In this document: piece after piece, positions 23,835-33,050 of the stretch
How positions within the stretch are numbered: position 1 is the first letter of the stretch
How the letters are laid out: each line of letters starts with the position of its first letter
NCBI GenBank assembly: GCA_910589135.1
Contig: CAJUSL010000007.1
Coordinates: 1,607 to 37,347, forward strand
Length of the DNA stretch: 35,741 nucleotides
Direction of reading: 5' to 3'
Origin: an uncultured Eggerthellaceae bacterium
GTDB lineage: Bacteria > Actinomycetota > Coriobacteriia > Coriobacteriales > Eggerthellaceae
Notes under the pieces: generated by a model
What the model saw: only the letters and a program-made list of their open reading frames with translations
Told to the model about the DNA's origin: nothing
Database searches by the model: none
Translations under genes and position numbers: made by a program

Positions 23835-24028
23835 TAGACGAATGCGATCGGATGGGCGTTCGGGTCCGGACCCATGTCCATGCTAGCCCCTTCGGCCGTC
23901 GAATCCCTTACGGGAAGCTGTGCAGCACGCGCATGCGCTCCTTGAGGGAACCGCCACGAACGCCGAGCTCGCAGCGGAGGAAACCTGACGCGAACCTAAC
24001 GCGCCGCGAAACGGAATCCGAGCGGAGC
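23835..24028. other. Intergenic region between pgsA-cinA and recA, with a 12-bp palindrome
   Basis: GGGTCCGGACCC at 23862-23873 is a perfect palindrome. No T-run, RNA gene or convincing open reading frame is visible. A tiny eight-codon frame with an AAGGAG sequence exists on the minus strand near 23940, but nothing else supports it. Confidence 0.4.
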
Positions 24029-25270
24029 CTACGCGTCTTCCGGGCCGATGCCGAGCACGGCGTCTTCCATGGCGCGCAGCGCGCACTCGACGGTCTGGGC
24101 GCGCACGGCGTCCCGGTCGCCGTCGAAGCGGTGGCACGCCGCATGCGCGACCCCAAGGCGGCACACCCCCACCCATACGGTGCCCACAGGCTTGCCTGGT
24201 TCGGCACCGCCCGGGCCGGCGATGCCCGTCACCGACACGGCGACGTCGCATCCGAGCCGCTTCGCCGCTCCTTCGGCCATCTCGATCGCCACCTCTTCGC
24301 ACACCGCGCCACGCTCCCGCAGCAGCAGCGCCCCGACGTCCAGAAGCCGGTGCTTGGCCTCGTTGGAGTACGTCACGAGCCCTCCTTCGAAGACGGCGGA
24401 GCTGCCAGGCGTGGCCGTGATGCAGGCGGCTATGCCGCCGCCGGTGAGGCTCTCCGCCGTGCCGACTTTCACGCCGGCGGCCGCGGCTTCGCGCACGACG
24501 CGTGCGGCGAGGTCGCGCAGGGCGGCGGTGGAAACGCTGCCGGCAAGACAGGTGCAGCCTTCGTGGAAAACTCCCTCGGGGGAAGCGGCTGCATCAACCG
24601 CACGGCCGTCCGCGCCCTGCGCACGCGACTTGGCGACTCGGGCGGCCGGGAAGAGCAGCTGGCGCGCCTTGACGATGTAGTCGAACATGGAGACGACCGT
24701 CATGACCAGCGCGGCGGCCATGACGAGCCACGACACCACGTAGAGCGGGTTCGCGACCGCCGCCTGCACGGTGGGGATGTAGAGGGAGTCCTTCACGAGG
24801 AACAGCACGATGGCGACGATCTGCAGGACGGTCTTCGCCTTGCCGTACCAGCTCGCGGCGATCACGACGCCCTTAGCGGCGGCCAGCATCCTGATGCCCG
24901 AGACGATGAACTCCCTGACCAGGATGACCAGCACGGGCCACGAGGGGATGACGCGCAGCTCGACGAGGGCGATGAGCGCGGCGGCGACCAGGATCTTGTC
25001 GGCGAGGGGGTCGAGGAACTTGCCCAGGTCGGTGACCTCTCCCCTGCTGCGCGCCAGGTAGCCGTCGACCCAGTCCGTGCACGAGATGGCCACGAACACG
25101 CCCGCGGCGACGAGCGCCTTCGTCTGGTCGCTCACGACGTCGTGGACGCCGAACCATTCCGGCCACGGGCTCAACAGGGCGACCACGAACAGCGGCACGA
25201 GGCATATGCGCAAAAACGTCACGACGTTCGCCGGCGTCCAGATGCGCGTGCTTTCCCTACCCTCGCCCAT
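24029..25270 (-). CDS. Fusion of phosphatidylglycerophosphate synthase (PgsA) and CinA C-terminal amidohydrolase (PncC)
   Basis: This 413-residue protein joins two enzymes in one frame. Residues 1-205 are a membrane CDP-alcohol phosphatidyltransferase, with DGYLAR to FLDPLADK (about 65-90) matching the full family signature. It should make phosphatidylglycerophosphate from CDP-diacylglycerol and glycerol-3-phosphate. A linker of about 40 residues follows. Residues 245-413 are the CinA C-terminal domain, with GTAESLTGGG, then VTGIAGPGG and KPVGTVWVGV. In PncC this domain deamidates nicotinamide mononucleotide in NAD recycling. The N-terminal nucleotide-binding domain of full CinA is absent. 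pgsA and cinA are neighbours just before recA in Bacillus, so the fusion fits the location. The ATG has GGAGG upstream and overlaps rimO by 14 bp. Confidence 0.88.
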   Translation of the reverse strand: MGEGRESTRIWTPANVVTFLRICLVPLFVVALLSPWPEWFGVHDVVSDQTKALVAAGVFVAISCTDWVDGYLARSRGEVTDLGKFLDPLADKILVAAALIALVELRVIPSWPVLVILVREFIVSGIRMLAAAKGVVIAASWYGKAKTVLQIVAIVLFLVKDSLYIPTVQAAVANPLYVVSWLVMAAALVMTVVSMFDYIVKARQLLFPAARVAKSRAQGADGRAVDAAASPEGVFHEGCTCLAGSVSTAALRDLAARVVREAAAAGVKVGTAESLTGGGIAACITATPGSSAVFEGGLVTYSNEAKHRLLDVGALLLRERGAVCEEVAIEMAEGAAKRLGCDVAVSVTGIAGPGGAEPGKPVGTVWVGVCRLGVAHAACHRFDGDRDAVRAQTVECALRAMEDAVLGIGPEDA

Positions 25271-26582
25271 TGCGCACGGCCTCCATGTCGTACATCAGCG
25301 TGTCTTCCACGACGGCCTCGACGATGCTTCCCGGCCGGCCGGCGTCCAGGAAGGTGACGCCGTCGACCTCGGGCGCCTGGACGATGGAGCGGCCGAACAG
25401 CTGGCCGTCCTCCTCCACTCCCTCGACGAGCACGCGGCACGCATGCCCGACCCGCCGCGAGACGACCGAGGCGCTCACGGCGTCCGCCACGGTGCGGAGC
25501 CGCTCCGCGCGGTAGGCCTTCTCGTCCTCGTCGACCTGCCCGTCGAGCGAGAAGGCGGCGGTCCCTTCCTCGCGCGAGTACGGGAACACGCCCACGTAGT
25601 CGAACTCGGCGTCCTCGACGAAGGAGACGAGCTCTTCGAAGTCGTCCTCGGTCTCGCCCGGGAACCCCGCGATGAGCGTCGTGCGCACCGCGAGGCCCGG
25701 CACGGCGCACCTGGCCTCCTCCAGCATGCGCATGAAGCCGTCGCGCGAACCGGTGCGGTTCATGGCCGCGAGGATGCGGCCCACGCAGTGCTGCAGCGGG
25801 ATGTCCAGGTAGGGGGCGACGTTGTCGTGGGCGGCCATCGCCTCGAGCAGCTCGTCCGTGACGTTCTCGGGCTGGGTGTACATCGCCCGGAACCACGTGT
25901 CGGGAAACAGGTCCGCAAGGCGGCCGAGGAGCGTGGCGAGGCTGTCCGTCTCCGACAGGTCGCTTCCCCACAGCCCCGTGTCCTGGCCGATGAGCACGAC
26001 CTCGCGCACGCCCGCGTCGACGGCCAAACGCACGTCGCGCAGCACCTCCTCGAAGGAGAAGCTGTGGTAGCGTCCGCGTATGTAGGGAATCGTGCAGTAC
26101 GAGCAGAACCGGTCGCAGCCGTCGGAGATTTTGACGTAGGCGAAGGCGGCGGCCTGCTGCCTTTTCGGCGCGGCGCCGCGCGAGTCGGTCCGGTCGTCGG
26201 CGCCTGCGCTGGGAGCCAAGCCCAGACATTCCCTCACCACGGAGGCGATGTCGCCCTCGTCGGCGCAGGGCACGAAGGCCGCCGCCTCGACGAGCTCGGA
26301 CGCGAGGTCGTCTCCGAACCGGGCCGGAAGGCACCCCGCGACGACGACGGGGACGCCGCCCCCGTGCGCCCCTTCGATGCCCGCCAGCTCGAAGATGGCG
26401 TCGACGCTCTCCTCGATCGCCGGGCGTATGAACGAGCAGGTGTTGACGACGATGGCGTCGCAGCCCTCGGCGTCGTCGGAGATGGCGAAGCCGTCCTGCA
26501 GGAGGGCCTCCTGCATGTGCCGGGTGTCCACCTCGTTCTTGGCGCACCCGAGCGTGGCGAAGTAGACGGAAGGGCGCGCCAT
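25257..26582 (-). CDS. rimO: Ribosomal protein S12 methylthiotransferase RimO
   Basis: This 441-residue radical-SAM enzyme methylthiolates the conserved Asp of ribosomal protein S12. The N-terminal FATLGCAKNEVDTRHM with CAKNxVD marks RimO rather than MiaB. The cysteines in NTCSF and AGCLPAR complete the auxiliary cluster. The SAM triad is CDRFCSYC, and the C-terminal TRAM domain is present. ATG 26582 has GGAAGGG upstream; an in-frame ATG 33 nt earlier has none. The 3' end overlaps the PgsA-CinA gene. Confidence 0.94.
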   Translation of the reverse strand: MARPSVYFATLGCAKNEVDTRHMQEALLQDGFAISDDAEGCDAIVVNTCSFIRPAIEESVDAIFELAGIEGAHGGGVPVVVAGCLPARFGDDLASELVEAAAFVPCADEGDIASVVRECLGLAPSAGADDRTDSRGAAPKRQQAAAFAYVKISDGCDRFCSYCTIPYIRGRYHSFSFEEVLRDVRLAVDAGVREVVLIGQDTGLWGSDLSETDSLATLLGRLADLFPDTWFRAMYTQPENVTDELLEAMAAHDNVAPYLDIPLQHCVGRILAAMNRTGSRDGFMRMLEEARCAVPGLAVRTTLIAGFPGETEDDFEELVSFVEDAEFDYVGVFPYSREEGTAAFSLDGQVDEDEKAYRAERLRTVADAVSASVVSRRVGHACRVLVEGVEEDGQLFGRSIVQAPEVDGVTFLDAGRPGSIVEAVVEDTLMYDMEAVRNGRG

Positions 26583-26643
26583 GGGCAGCCCTTCCCGGGT
26601 CGATGTCGCATCCATGCGGCGCAGCGGGGTCGCGTCGTCGCCT

Positions 26644-27144
26644 TTAGCGATAGTTGGTGTACTGCAGCGGGATGCCGTAGTCCTGCTGCTTCAGGTGCGC
26701 GATGACGTCCTGAAGGGTGTCGCGGGAGGCGGAGCTGACGCGCAGCTTGTCGCCTTCGATCTGCACCTTGATCTTCATCTTGAGCGCCTTGAGCTCCTTG
26801 TTGATCTTCTTCAGCGTGTCGTCGTCGATGCCGCTGACGATGTCGCCGCACTTCTTGACGCGGCCGCCGGACACGTCGATGGGATTCCCCCACCTGACGG
26901 CGGCGACGTCGATGCCGCGCTTGATGAGCTTGGCGTTGACGATGTCGATGACCTGGCCCGCGACGAAGTCGGAGGGCGCCACGACCGTCATCTCGTGCTT
27001 CTGCTTGTCGAGCTCGATCTCGGCGTCGGCATCCTTCAGGTCGTAGCGCTGGGAGAGCTCTTTGCGAGCCTGCTGGAACGCGTTGTCGACCTCCTGCATG
27101 TCCACCTGGGATACGACGTCGAAGCTGGATTCCTTGGATGCCAT
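26644..27144 (-). CDS. yajQ: YajQ-family nucleotide-binding protein
   Basis: This 166-residue UPF0234 protein has the canonical start with SSFDVVSQVDMQEVDNAF and ends in the typical GIPLQYTNYR. The fold has two ferredoxin-like domains. Family members bind nucleotides and RNA; a Xanthomonas homologue binds cyclic di-GMP and acts as a transcription co-regulator. The ATG has GAAAGG upstream. It lies 61 bp upstream of the rimO start and 62 bp downstream of rodZ on the same strand. The function in this organism is not known. Confidence 0.92.
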   Translation of the reverse strand: MASKESSFDVVSQVDMQEVDNAFQQARKELSQRYDLKDADAEIELDKQKHEMTVVAPSDFVAGQVIDIVNAKLIKRGIDVAAVRWGNPIDVSGGRVKKCGDIVSGIDDDTLKKINKELKALKMKIKVQIEGDKLRVSSASRDTLQDVIAHLKQQDYGIPLQYTNYR

Positions 27145-27174
27145 GTCATGCCTTTCGCGAGTGGTTTTCGTGCC

Positions 27175-27194
27175 TGATACCTCACACGGTATCA
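27175..27194 (-). other. Small hairpin between rodZ and yajQ
   Basis: TGATACC and GGTATCA (27175-27181 and 27188-27194) form a 7-bp stem with a 6-nt loop just after the rodZ stop. There is no T-run on either strand, so this is a weak terminator or a processing site. Confidence 0.3.
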
Positions 27195-27206
27195 CAATCC
27201 GCCGTC

Positions 27207-28523
27207 CTAGCGGGACTGGGAGCCCCTGCTGGACGAGGATGACGACGAACTGGAACCTGACGAGGAGTCCGATGACGATTTGGAACCGGACGACTTCGCC
27301 TTGGAGGACGAAGACGACGAAGAAGATGACGACGCCGGCGCCCTGCCGTGGTCGATGTTCCACTGCTCAAGAATCTTGTCGAAGTCGACCGTGTAGGAGT
27401 ACACGTTGCTGCCCGAAGGCTTCTCGAACTCGACCTGCTCGCCGTCGAGCTCTAGTTTGACGACGGAGGGGTTGCCGGGCTTGATGGTGAGGCTCGTGCG
27501 TACCTCGAACGACTCCTCGGCCGGCCCCTCGACCACCTCGGCAAGCGTGGCTTCCTCCGAACCGTCCTCGTAGATTTCGAGCCACGCCTCGTCCCCGCTT
27601 CCGATGAAGTACTTGAACTCGGCGAACTCGGGCGCGGTGTCGACCTGGGTCATCTCGGGCGCGTCGTCGGGGCTGGAGGTGTCCGTCAGCCCCGAGATGG
27701 GGATGTTGGGGACGTCTTCGGAGGCCTGCTTGCTGCCGTTGCTGATGACCACGACGACGATGAGCAGCACGACGACCGCCGCGACGACGGCGAGGATCAT
27801 GGGAAGGTTCATGGACGCGAACCCGCCCGCACCGGCCGGGCCGGCGTTGCCGCGGGCATAAGGCGGGGTGGACCCTATGGTGCTGAACGATCGGGGCACC
27901 TTGGCTTCCTGGCGCCCCCGCCCCTGCGCGAACGAGCCGACGACGGCGCCGAGGCCCATGGCGACCTTGCCGCCCAGGCCGCCCTCCTGCCTGCGTCCCT
28001 GAGAGCCGCGCATGCGTCCCGCCGAGGCGCGGCGGTCGTCCTCGTCGGCGCGGACGGGACGGTGCCGCCCGGTCGGGTTCGGGTCGACGAGGTCGCGTCC
28101 TGCGCGCGTCTGCATGCGGGACCTCGGGCGCTCACGCATGCGGCCGTCGCGGCCGTCGTAGGAATCCTCCATGCGTCCGCGCTGTCGGCTCGGCTGCCTG
28201 CGGGAGCCCGGCTGCGCTCCCCCTTGCGCGCCGCGCGATCCGCGCGCCGCCGACGAGCGGCGCGGCGCGCCGACCTCATGCATGTGCATCTCGTCGAGAA
28301 ACATGTCGGTGATGGCCTGCTCGTCGAGCTTGAGCGCACGCGCGTAGGCGCGCACCATGTTCTTCGAATAGCCCCGCGCGGGCATTCTGTCGAAGTCGCA
28401 GTTCTCTATGGCTTGAAGTATGTCAGGCCGGATGTGCAGCCGCCGGGACATGGACGTAAGGTCGTACCCGCCGCGCTCGCGCTCGGTTCTGAGTATGCTT
28501 CCGTACGACCTGTCGCTCGGCAT
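27207..28523 (-). CDS. rodZ: RodZ-like helix-turn-helix membrane protein
   Basis: This 438-residue protein has an N-terminal Xre-type helix-turn-helix (about 5-75, with SMSRRLHIRPDILQAIE) of the RodZ kind. An Arg/Gly-rich linker of about 150 residues follows, then one transmembrane helix (about 239-260) and an extracytoplasmic domain (about 300-385) like the RodZ C-terminal beta domain. RodZ links MreB to the wall-elongation machinery in rods. The C-terminus is a low-complexity tail of about 45 residues, mostly serine. The ATG has GGGGAG upstream. Its position between ftsK and pgsA matches rodZ (ymfM) in Bacillus. No mreB is in the window. Confidence 0.82.
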   Translation of the reverse strand: MPSDRSYGSILRTERERGGYDLTSMSRRLHIRPDILQAIENCDFDRMPARGYSKNMVRAYARALKLDEQAITDMFLDEMHMHEVGAPRRSSAARGSRGAQGGAQPGSRRQPSRQRGRMEDSYDGRDGRMRERPRSRMQTRAGRDLVDPNPTGRHRPVRADEDDRRASAGRMRGSQGRRQEGGLGGKVAMGLGAVVGSFAQGRGRQEAKVPRSFSTIGSTPPYARGNAGPAGAGGFASMNLPMILAVVAAVVVLLIVVVVISNGSKQASEDVPNIPISGLTDTSSPDDAPEMTQVDTAPEFAEFKYFIGSGDEAWLEIYEDGSEEATLAEVVEGPAEESFEVRTSLTIKPGNPSVVKLELDGEQVEFEKPSGSNVYSYTVDFDKILEQWNIDHGRAPASSSSSSSSSSKAKSSGSKSSSDSSSGSSSSSSSSSRGSQSR

Positions 28524-28566
28524 CTGCTCCCCTGTGATTTCAGCTGGTCAAAGCGGCCGGTATCCG

Positions 28567-31263
28567 TTATTCGGACGTCTCGAAGGACTTCACCGTCTCC
28601 AGCTCCATCTCGTCCACGAGCACGTCCCGGGGCCGCGAGCCGTTGGCAGGCCCGACGATCCCGATTTCTTCCAGTTGGTCCATTATACGCCCTGCGCGCG
28701 CATAGCCCACCTTGAGGCGCCGCTGAATGTTCGACGTGGAGCCCATGTTGCTCGACACGACGATCTCGGCCGCCTCCCAGACGAGCGGGTCGCGCGCATC
28801 CCCCGAGCCTCCCTGCGGGCTGGTGTCGCCATGCGAGTAGGTGTTGGCGTTCAGGATCTCGGAATGGTACTCGGGCGTCGCCTGCTCCTTGACGAAGTCG
28901 ACCACGGCGCAGATCTCGTCCTCGGTGACGAAGCAGCCCTGGATGCGCTGCGGCTTCGCCAGCTCGGGCTTGGACAGCAGCAAATCGCCCAGCCCGATGA
29001 GGCTTTCGGCGCCGGGCGAGTCGAGCACGACGCGCGAGTCGATGCTGGACGCCACGTTGAAGGCGATCCTGTTGGTGATGTTGGCCTTGATGAGGCCCGT
29101 GACGACGTTGGCCGACGGGCGCTGCGTGGCGACGATGAGGTGGATGCCGGCGGCGCGGGCAAGCTGCGCGATGCGGCTGATGGAGATCTCGACCTCCTTG
29201 CCGACGTTCATCATGAGGTCGGCAAGCTCGTCGATGATGATGACGATGTAGGGCAGCTCCTCCAGGGGCTCGTCTTGCTCCCCTTCCCCGCCGCCGTCGG
29301 CCGCCTGGGCGGCCTTGGCCTTGGCGTTGTACTGCCCGATGTTGCGGGCGCCCAGCTTGCTGAACACCTTCAGGCGGCGCTCCATCTCGGCAACGCCCCA
29401 GGCGAGCGCGCTCGCGGCCTCCTTCGGCTCGGTGACCACGGGCACGTACAGGTGAGGTATGCCGTTATAGGGCGTGAACTCGACGCGCTTGGGGTCGATC
29501 ATGATGAAGCGCACCTCGGCGGGCGTCGCGCGCATCAGGATGGACATGATCATGCCGTTGATGGCGACGGACTTGCCCGAGCCGGTGGTGCCGCCGATGA
29601 GCAGGTGCGGCATCTTTGCGAGGTCGGAGACGATGGAATGCCCTTCGACGTCCTTGCCGATGGCGATCTGCAGGGGCCCTTCCGGGGCGTCCTTCAAGAC
29701 GTCGGAGAGCAGCACCGTCTCGCGCTTGGCGTTGGGCACCTCGATGCCGACGTAATTCGTGCCGGGCACCGGGGCGAAGATGCGCACGCCCGGGGACGCG
29801 AGCGCCAGGGCGATGTCGTCGGTGAGCGCCGTGACGCGGCTCACGCGCACGCCGGCGGGCAGGTCGACCTCGAACAGCGTCACCGTGGGTCCGGCAATCC
29901 AGTCGACCACCTCGGCCTCGATGTTGAAGTCGGAAAGCACGGTCTGGAGCGCGTCGGCGGTCTGTTCGAGCTCGGCGGAGGAACCCTTCTTGCGGGTGCC
30001 CTTCGAGGCGTTCAGCAGCTTCATGTTGGGAAGCACGAAGCCGTCGAGCGGCGTGGGGGTAGACGCCGGCACCAGCGTCGGCTGCGAGGCGTTCTTCTTG
30101 CGGGGGTTCGAGGACGGCTTCTTTTCGGGCTCGGGGTCTGCGTCGAAAGGCGGCTCGTCGTCGAAGGGGGCCTCTTGCTCGGCAGGCTCGTCGGCAAGGC
30201 TCCTGCGCGCGTTGCGCGGGTTGTTGCTCCCCTTCGGCTCCCTGCGCACGAGCGGGCGCGTCATCGACGGGGGCTCCAGGTCGGCGTCCTCGCCGTCGAA
30301 GTCGCCGTAGCCGTCGGGCTCGTCGCGGAAGGCGTCGAGATCCTGGTGCACGATCGGCACGAGGCGGCGCGTGACGTTCGGGGCGGGTTCGGCCTCCTCC
30401 GGCATCGCGAGCCTTCTGCTGCGCAGGTACGGCGACGGGGCGGGGTCGGGCTGCGGCGCGCCGAACACGGCCGTGTTGCTGGGATCGAACCCGGCTCGGG
30501 CGGCCTCGGCGTCCAGGTATGCCTGGACGTCCTCGTAGCGCATCTGCTCCTGCGGAGCGCGCCTCACCCGGGCAAGCCCGGCCGAGGACGAGCCGTGGCG
30601 CTCAGGCGAATGCAGGCGCTCGAAGCCCTCCTTCTTGGCGCGTGCGAGCTCGATGACCTTCGAGATGGAGAAGCCCACGATGAGCAGACCGATGACCATG
30701 AACCCGACGAGGATGACGCCGCTGATGACGCGCCCGAGCAGCATGATGCCGCACCAGGCCAGAGACGACCCGATGTAGCCGCCGTAGCCGACGAGCGCGA
30801 ACTCGGAGAAGAGCAGCGACGGCTCGTCGCGCCCGACGTTGGAGATGGGCGCGAACAGGGCGATGAACCCGAGCAGCGCGATGAAGATGATGGTGAGGCC
30901 AATGGCCGCCCGCGCCGGCACGCGCTGCGTCTGGAACTTGTACAGGAACGTCATGCCGATGGCCAGCAGCACGAAGGGCAGGATGTAGCAGCCGATGCCG
31001 AACACGAGGTGGATGCACTTCGACGCGAAGCCGCTGAGCACGGCGTCGCTTCCAGGCATGGCGGCCAGCAGCATCATGACGACGGCGAGCACGATGAACA
31101 CGACTCCGACGATGTCGCGCCGGGTGGTCGAGTCGAGGATGCCCTCGCCGTCGCGACGCGGCGCGTCCTCGGGCGAGCGTCGGCGCTGAAGCGACGCGCT
31201 GGCAGGCTTCTCCTGCGGGGTCTTCTTCGCCTTCTTTGCCGGAGATTGCTTCCCTTGTGCCAC
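28567..31263 (-). CDS. ftsK: DNA translocase FtsK/SpoIIIE
   Basis: This 898-residue septal DNA pump clears chromosomes from the closing septum. Four transmembrane segments lie in about residues 45-205. A linker of variable sequence follows (about 210-440). The RecA-like motor has Walker A GGTTGSGKS near 555 and Walker B in IVIIIDELADLM near 672. The C-terminal gamma domain, with STSNIQRRLKVGYARAG, is the winged helix that reads the orienting sequences. The start is GTG (31261-31263), 7 nt after the rnj stop, with GAGGTG upstream. It lies between rnj and rodZ, as spoIIIE does in Bacillus. Confidence 0.96.
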   Translation of the reverse strand: MAQGKQSPAKKAKKTPQEKPASASLQRRRSPEDAPRRDGEGILDSTTRRDIVGVVFIVLAVVMMLLAAMPGSDAVLSGFASKCIHLVFGIGCYILPFVLLAIGMTFLYKFQTQRVPARAAIGLTIIFIALLGFIALFAPISNVGRDEPSLLFSEFALVGYGGYIGSSLAWCGIMLLGRVISGVILVGFMVIGLLIVGFSISKVIELARAKKEGFERLHSPERHGSSSAGLARVRRAPQEQMRYEDVQAYLDAEAARAGFDPSNTAVFGAPQPDPAPSPYLRSRRLAMPEEAEPAPNVTRRLVPIVHQDLDAFRDEPDGYGDFDGEDADLEPPSMTRPLVRREPKGSNNPRNARRSLADEPAEQEAPFDDEPPFDADPEPEKKPSSNPRKKNASQPTLVPASTPTPLDGFVLPNMKLLNASKGTRKKGSSAELEQTADALQTVLSDFNIEAEVVDWIAGPTVTLFEVDLPAGVRVSRVTALTDDIALALASPGVRIFAPVPGTNYVGIEVPNAKRETVLLSDVLKDAPEGPLQIAIGKDVEGHSIVSDLAKMPHLLIGGTTGSGKSVAINGMIMSILMRATPAEVRFIMIDPKRVEFTPYNGIPHLYVPVVTEPKEAASALAWGVAEMERRLKVFSKLGARNIGQYNAKAKAAQAADGGGEGEQDEPLEELPYIVIIIDELADLMMNVGKEVEISISRIAQLARAAGIHLIVATQRPSANVVTGLIKANITNRIAFNVASSIDSRVVLDSPGAESLIGLGDLLLSKPELAKPQRIQGCFVTEDEICAVVDFVKEQATPEYHSEILNANTYSHGDTSPQGGSGDARDPLVWEAAEIVVSSNMGSTSNIQRRLKVGYARAGRIMDQLEEIGIVGPANGSRPRDVLVDEMELETVKSFETSE

Positions 31264-31270
31264 CGGTGCG

Positions 31271-33031
31271 CTACACCTCGAGCAGGTTGACGACGATCAT
31301 CGGCTTCTGCTTCGTCCTGTCCCAGAGGATGGACGACAGCTTGTTGCGCGCGTCGCGTCGTATTTCGCGGATGGCCGCCTTGTCGCGGCGCAGCGCGTTC
31401 TGGATGGCGTTCGTGACCGCAGCGTTCGCCTCGCGCGCCAGGTGCGCGTCGTCTCCGCCGGTGATGCCGTGCATCTCGATGGCGACCTTGCCGACGAGCT
31501 TCTTGGCAGGCAGGTCGATCGCGGCAGCGACGCTGGCGAAGCCCTGGGACCCGAGGTCGGTGCGCTCGTCGAGCACGTCCTGCGAGGTGTCGCCGACGGA
31601 CAGGCCGTCCACGTAGATGATGCCGCTCTGGACGCCTTCGCCGCGTTTGATGCCCTTCGCGGTCAGCTCGAGCGAGTCGCCGTTCTCCAGGATGTAGATG
31701 TTCTCCTCGGGAACGCCCGTCGCCTCGGCGAGCGCGGCGTGGGCGCGCAGATGCTGCACCTCGCCGTGCACGGGCAAAAAGGCGCGAGGCTTGACGATGC
31801 TCAGCACCAGCTTGAGCTCCTCAGCGCCGGCGTGGCCGGACACGTGCACCTGGGCGCGGCGCTTGTCGTAGATGTCGGCGCCGATCTTGGCGAGCGAGTT
31901 CACGACGCGCGTGACCGCCTTCTCGTTGCCGGGGACCGGCGTGGCCGAGATGATGACGGTGTCCCCGCGCTCGATGTCGATCGTCTTGTGCTCGCCGTTG
32001 GCGATGCGCGCCAGGGCCGACAGCGGCTCGCCCTGCGAGCCGGTGCACATGATGACCACGTTCTCGGGCGGCGTGCCCGAGAGCTCGTAGGCGTCGATGA
32101 GGTCGGAGTCGGAGATGTCGAGGTAGCCCAGCTTCCGCGCGATGTCGGTGTTCTGAATCATGGAGCGCCCCGTCACGACGACCTTCCTGCCGGCCGCCAC
32201 CGCCGCGTCGCAGATCTGCTGCATGCGGTCGATGGGGGTCTGGTCGAGCTTGAAGTCGCCCATGTGCAGCACGTTGCCGGCGGGGCTCTCGATGAACACG
32301 CCGAGGGCGCCCGGGATGGAGTGGTTCACCGAAAAGAAGGTGGCCTTCATGCACCCCAGCTTGACGGTGTCGCCGGACTTCACCTCGACGAGCTTGGCGT
32401 TTCTGACCTTGTGCTCGGCGAACTTGCCCTCGATGAGGCCCAGCGTGAGCTTGGTGGCGTAGATGGGCACCTGGCGGTCGAGGTCCTTCATCAGGTACGG
32501 CAGCGCGCCGGTGTGGTCCTCGTGGCCGTGCGTGACGACAATGCCGCGCAGCTTGTCGGCGTTCTCGAGGACGTAGGTGTAGTCGGGCAGGATGAGGTCG
32601 ATGCCCGGATGGTCGTCGTCGGGGAACATCAGCCCCGCGTCGTCGAGGATCATGTCGCCCTTGCACTCGAACGCCGTCATGTTCTTGCCGATGGCGTCGA
32701 GGCCTCCCAGCGGGATGATCTCGAGCTTCGCGCTGGCGTCCTTGTTGCGGGCGTCGAACTCGCGCTTGTCGCCCTTGCGCCGGCGCCTGGCGCCCCCTTT
32801 GTCTGCCTCGCGCGTCAGGTGCGGGCGCTGGCGGTCGTAGTCGACGTGCTTGTACGAGCTCGTGCGCTTCTTGCGGCCTCCGCCGGTCTTTTGCCCCTGG
32901 CCCTGGGCCTTTTCGCCCTTGCCGGACGGGTTCTTCGCGGCCTGCCTGCCGCCGTTGTGCGTTGATTTACGCTGGGTGCCTCGACCCGAATCGCTTCGCG
33001 TGCCCTTTGCACGCGTTTCGTTGTTCTGCAT
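31271..33031 (-). CDS. rnj: Ribonuclease J with long basic N-terminal extension
   Basis: This 586-residue metallo-beta-lactamase/beta-CASP ribonuclease has 5' exonuclease and endonuclease activity. The core begins near residue 103 (LEIIPLGGLDAIG). The metal-binding motif THGHEDHTG is at about 165-173, GDFKLDQTP follows, and the beta-CASP motif region includes FLPVHGEVQH near 418. About 100 residues rich in Arg, Lys, Gly and Gln precede the core and look disordered. Such RNA-binding-like extensions are known in actinobacterial RNase J. ATG 33031 has AAGGAAG upstream. It lies 19 nt downstream of dapA, in the same dapA-rnj order as Bacillus. Confidence 0.95.
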   Translation of the reverse strand: MQNNETRAKGTRSDSGRGTQRKSTHNGGRQAAKNPSGKGEKAQGQGQKTGGGRKKRTSSYKHVDYDRQRPHLTREADKGGARRRRKGDKREFDARNKDASAKLEIIPLGGLDAIGKNMTAFECKGDMILDDAGLMFPDDDHPGIDLILPDYTYVLENADKLRGIVVTHGHEDHTGALPYLMKDLDRQVPIYATKLTLGLIEGKFAEHKVRNAKLVEVKSGDTVKLGCMKATFFSVNHSIPGALGVFIESPAGNVLHMGDFKLDQTPIDRMQQICDAAVAAGRKVVVTGRSMIQNTDIARKLGYLDISDSDLIDAYELSGTPPENVVIMCTGSQGEPLSALARIANGEHKTIDIERGDTVIISATPVPGNEKAVTRVVNSLAKIGADIYDKRRAQVHVSGHAGAEELKLVLSIVKPRAFLPVHGEVQHLRAHAALAEATGVPEENIYILENGDSLELTAKGIKRGEGVQSGIIYVDGLSVGDTSQDVLDERTDLGSQGFASVAAAIDLPAKKLVGKVAIEMHGITGGDDAHLAREANAAVTNAIQNALRRDKAAIREIRRDARNKLSSILWDRTKQKPMIVVNLLEV

Positions 33032-33050
33032 ATGCTTCTTCCTTGTCGGT

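Noticed and set aside
23930..23960. Eight-codon open frame with AAGGAG on the minus strand between pgsA-cinA and recA
   Set aside because: Too short, no conservation evidence, and no link to the recA promoter downstream.
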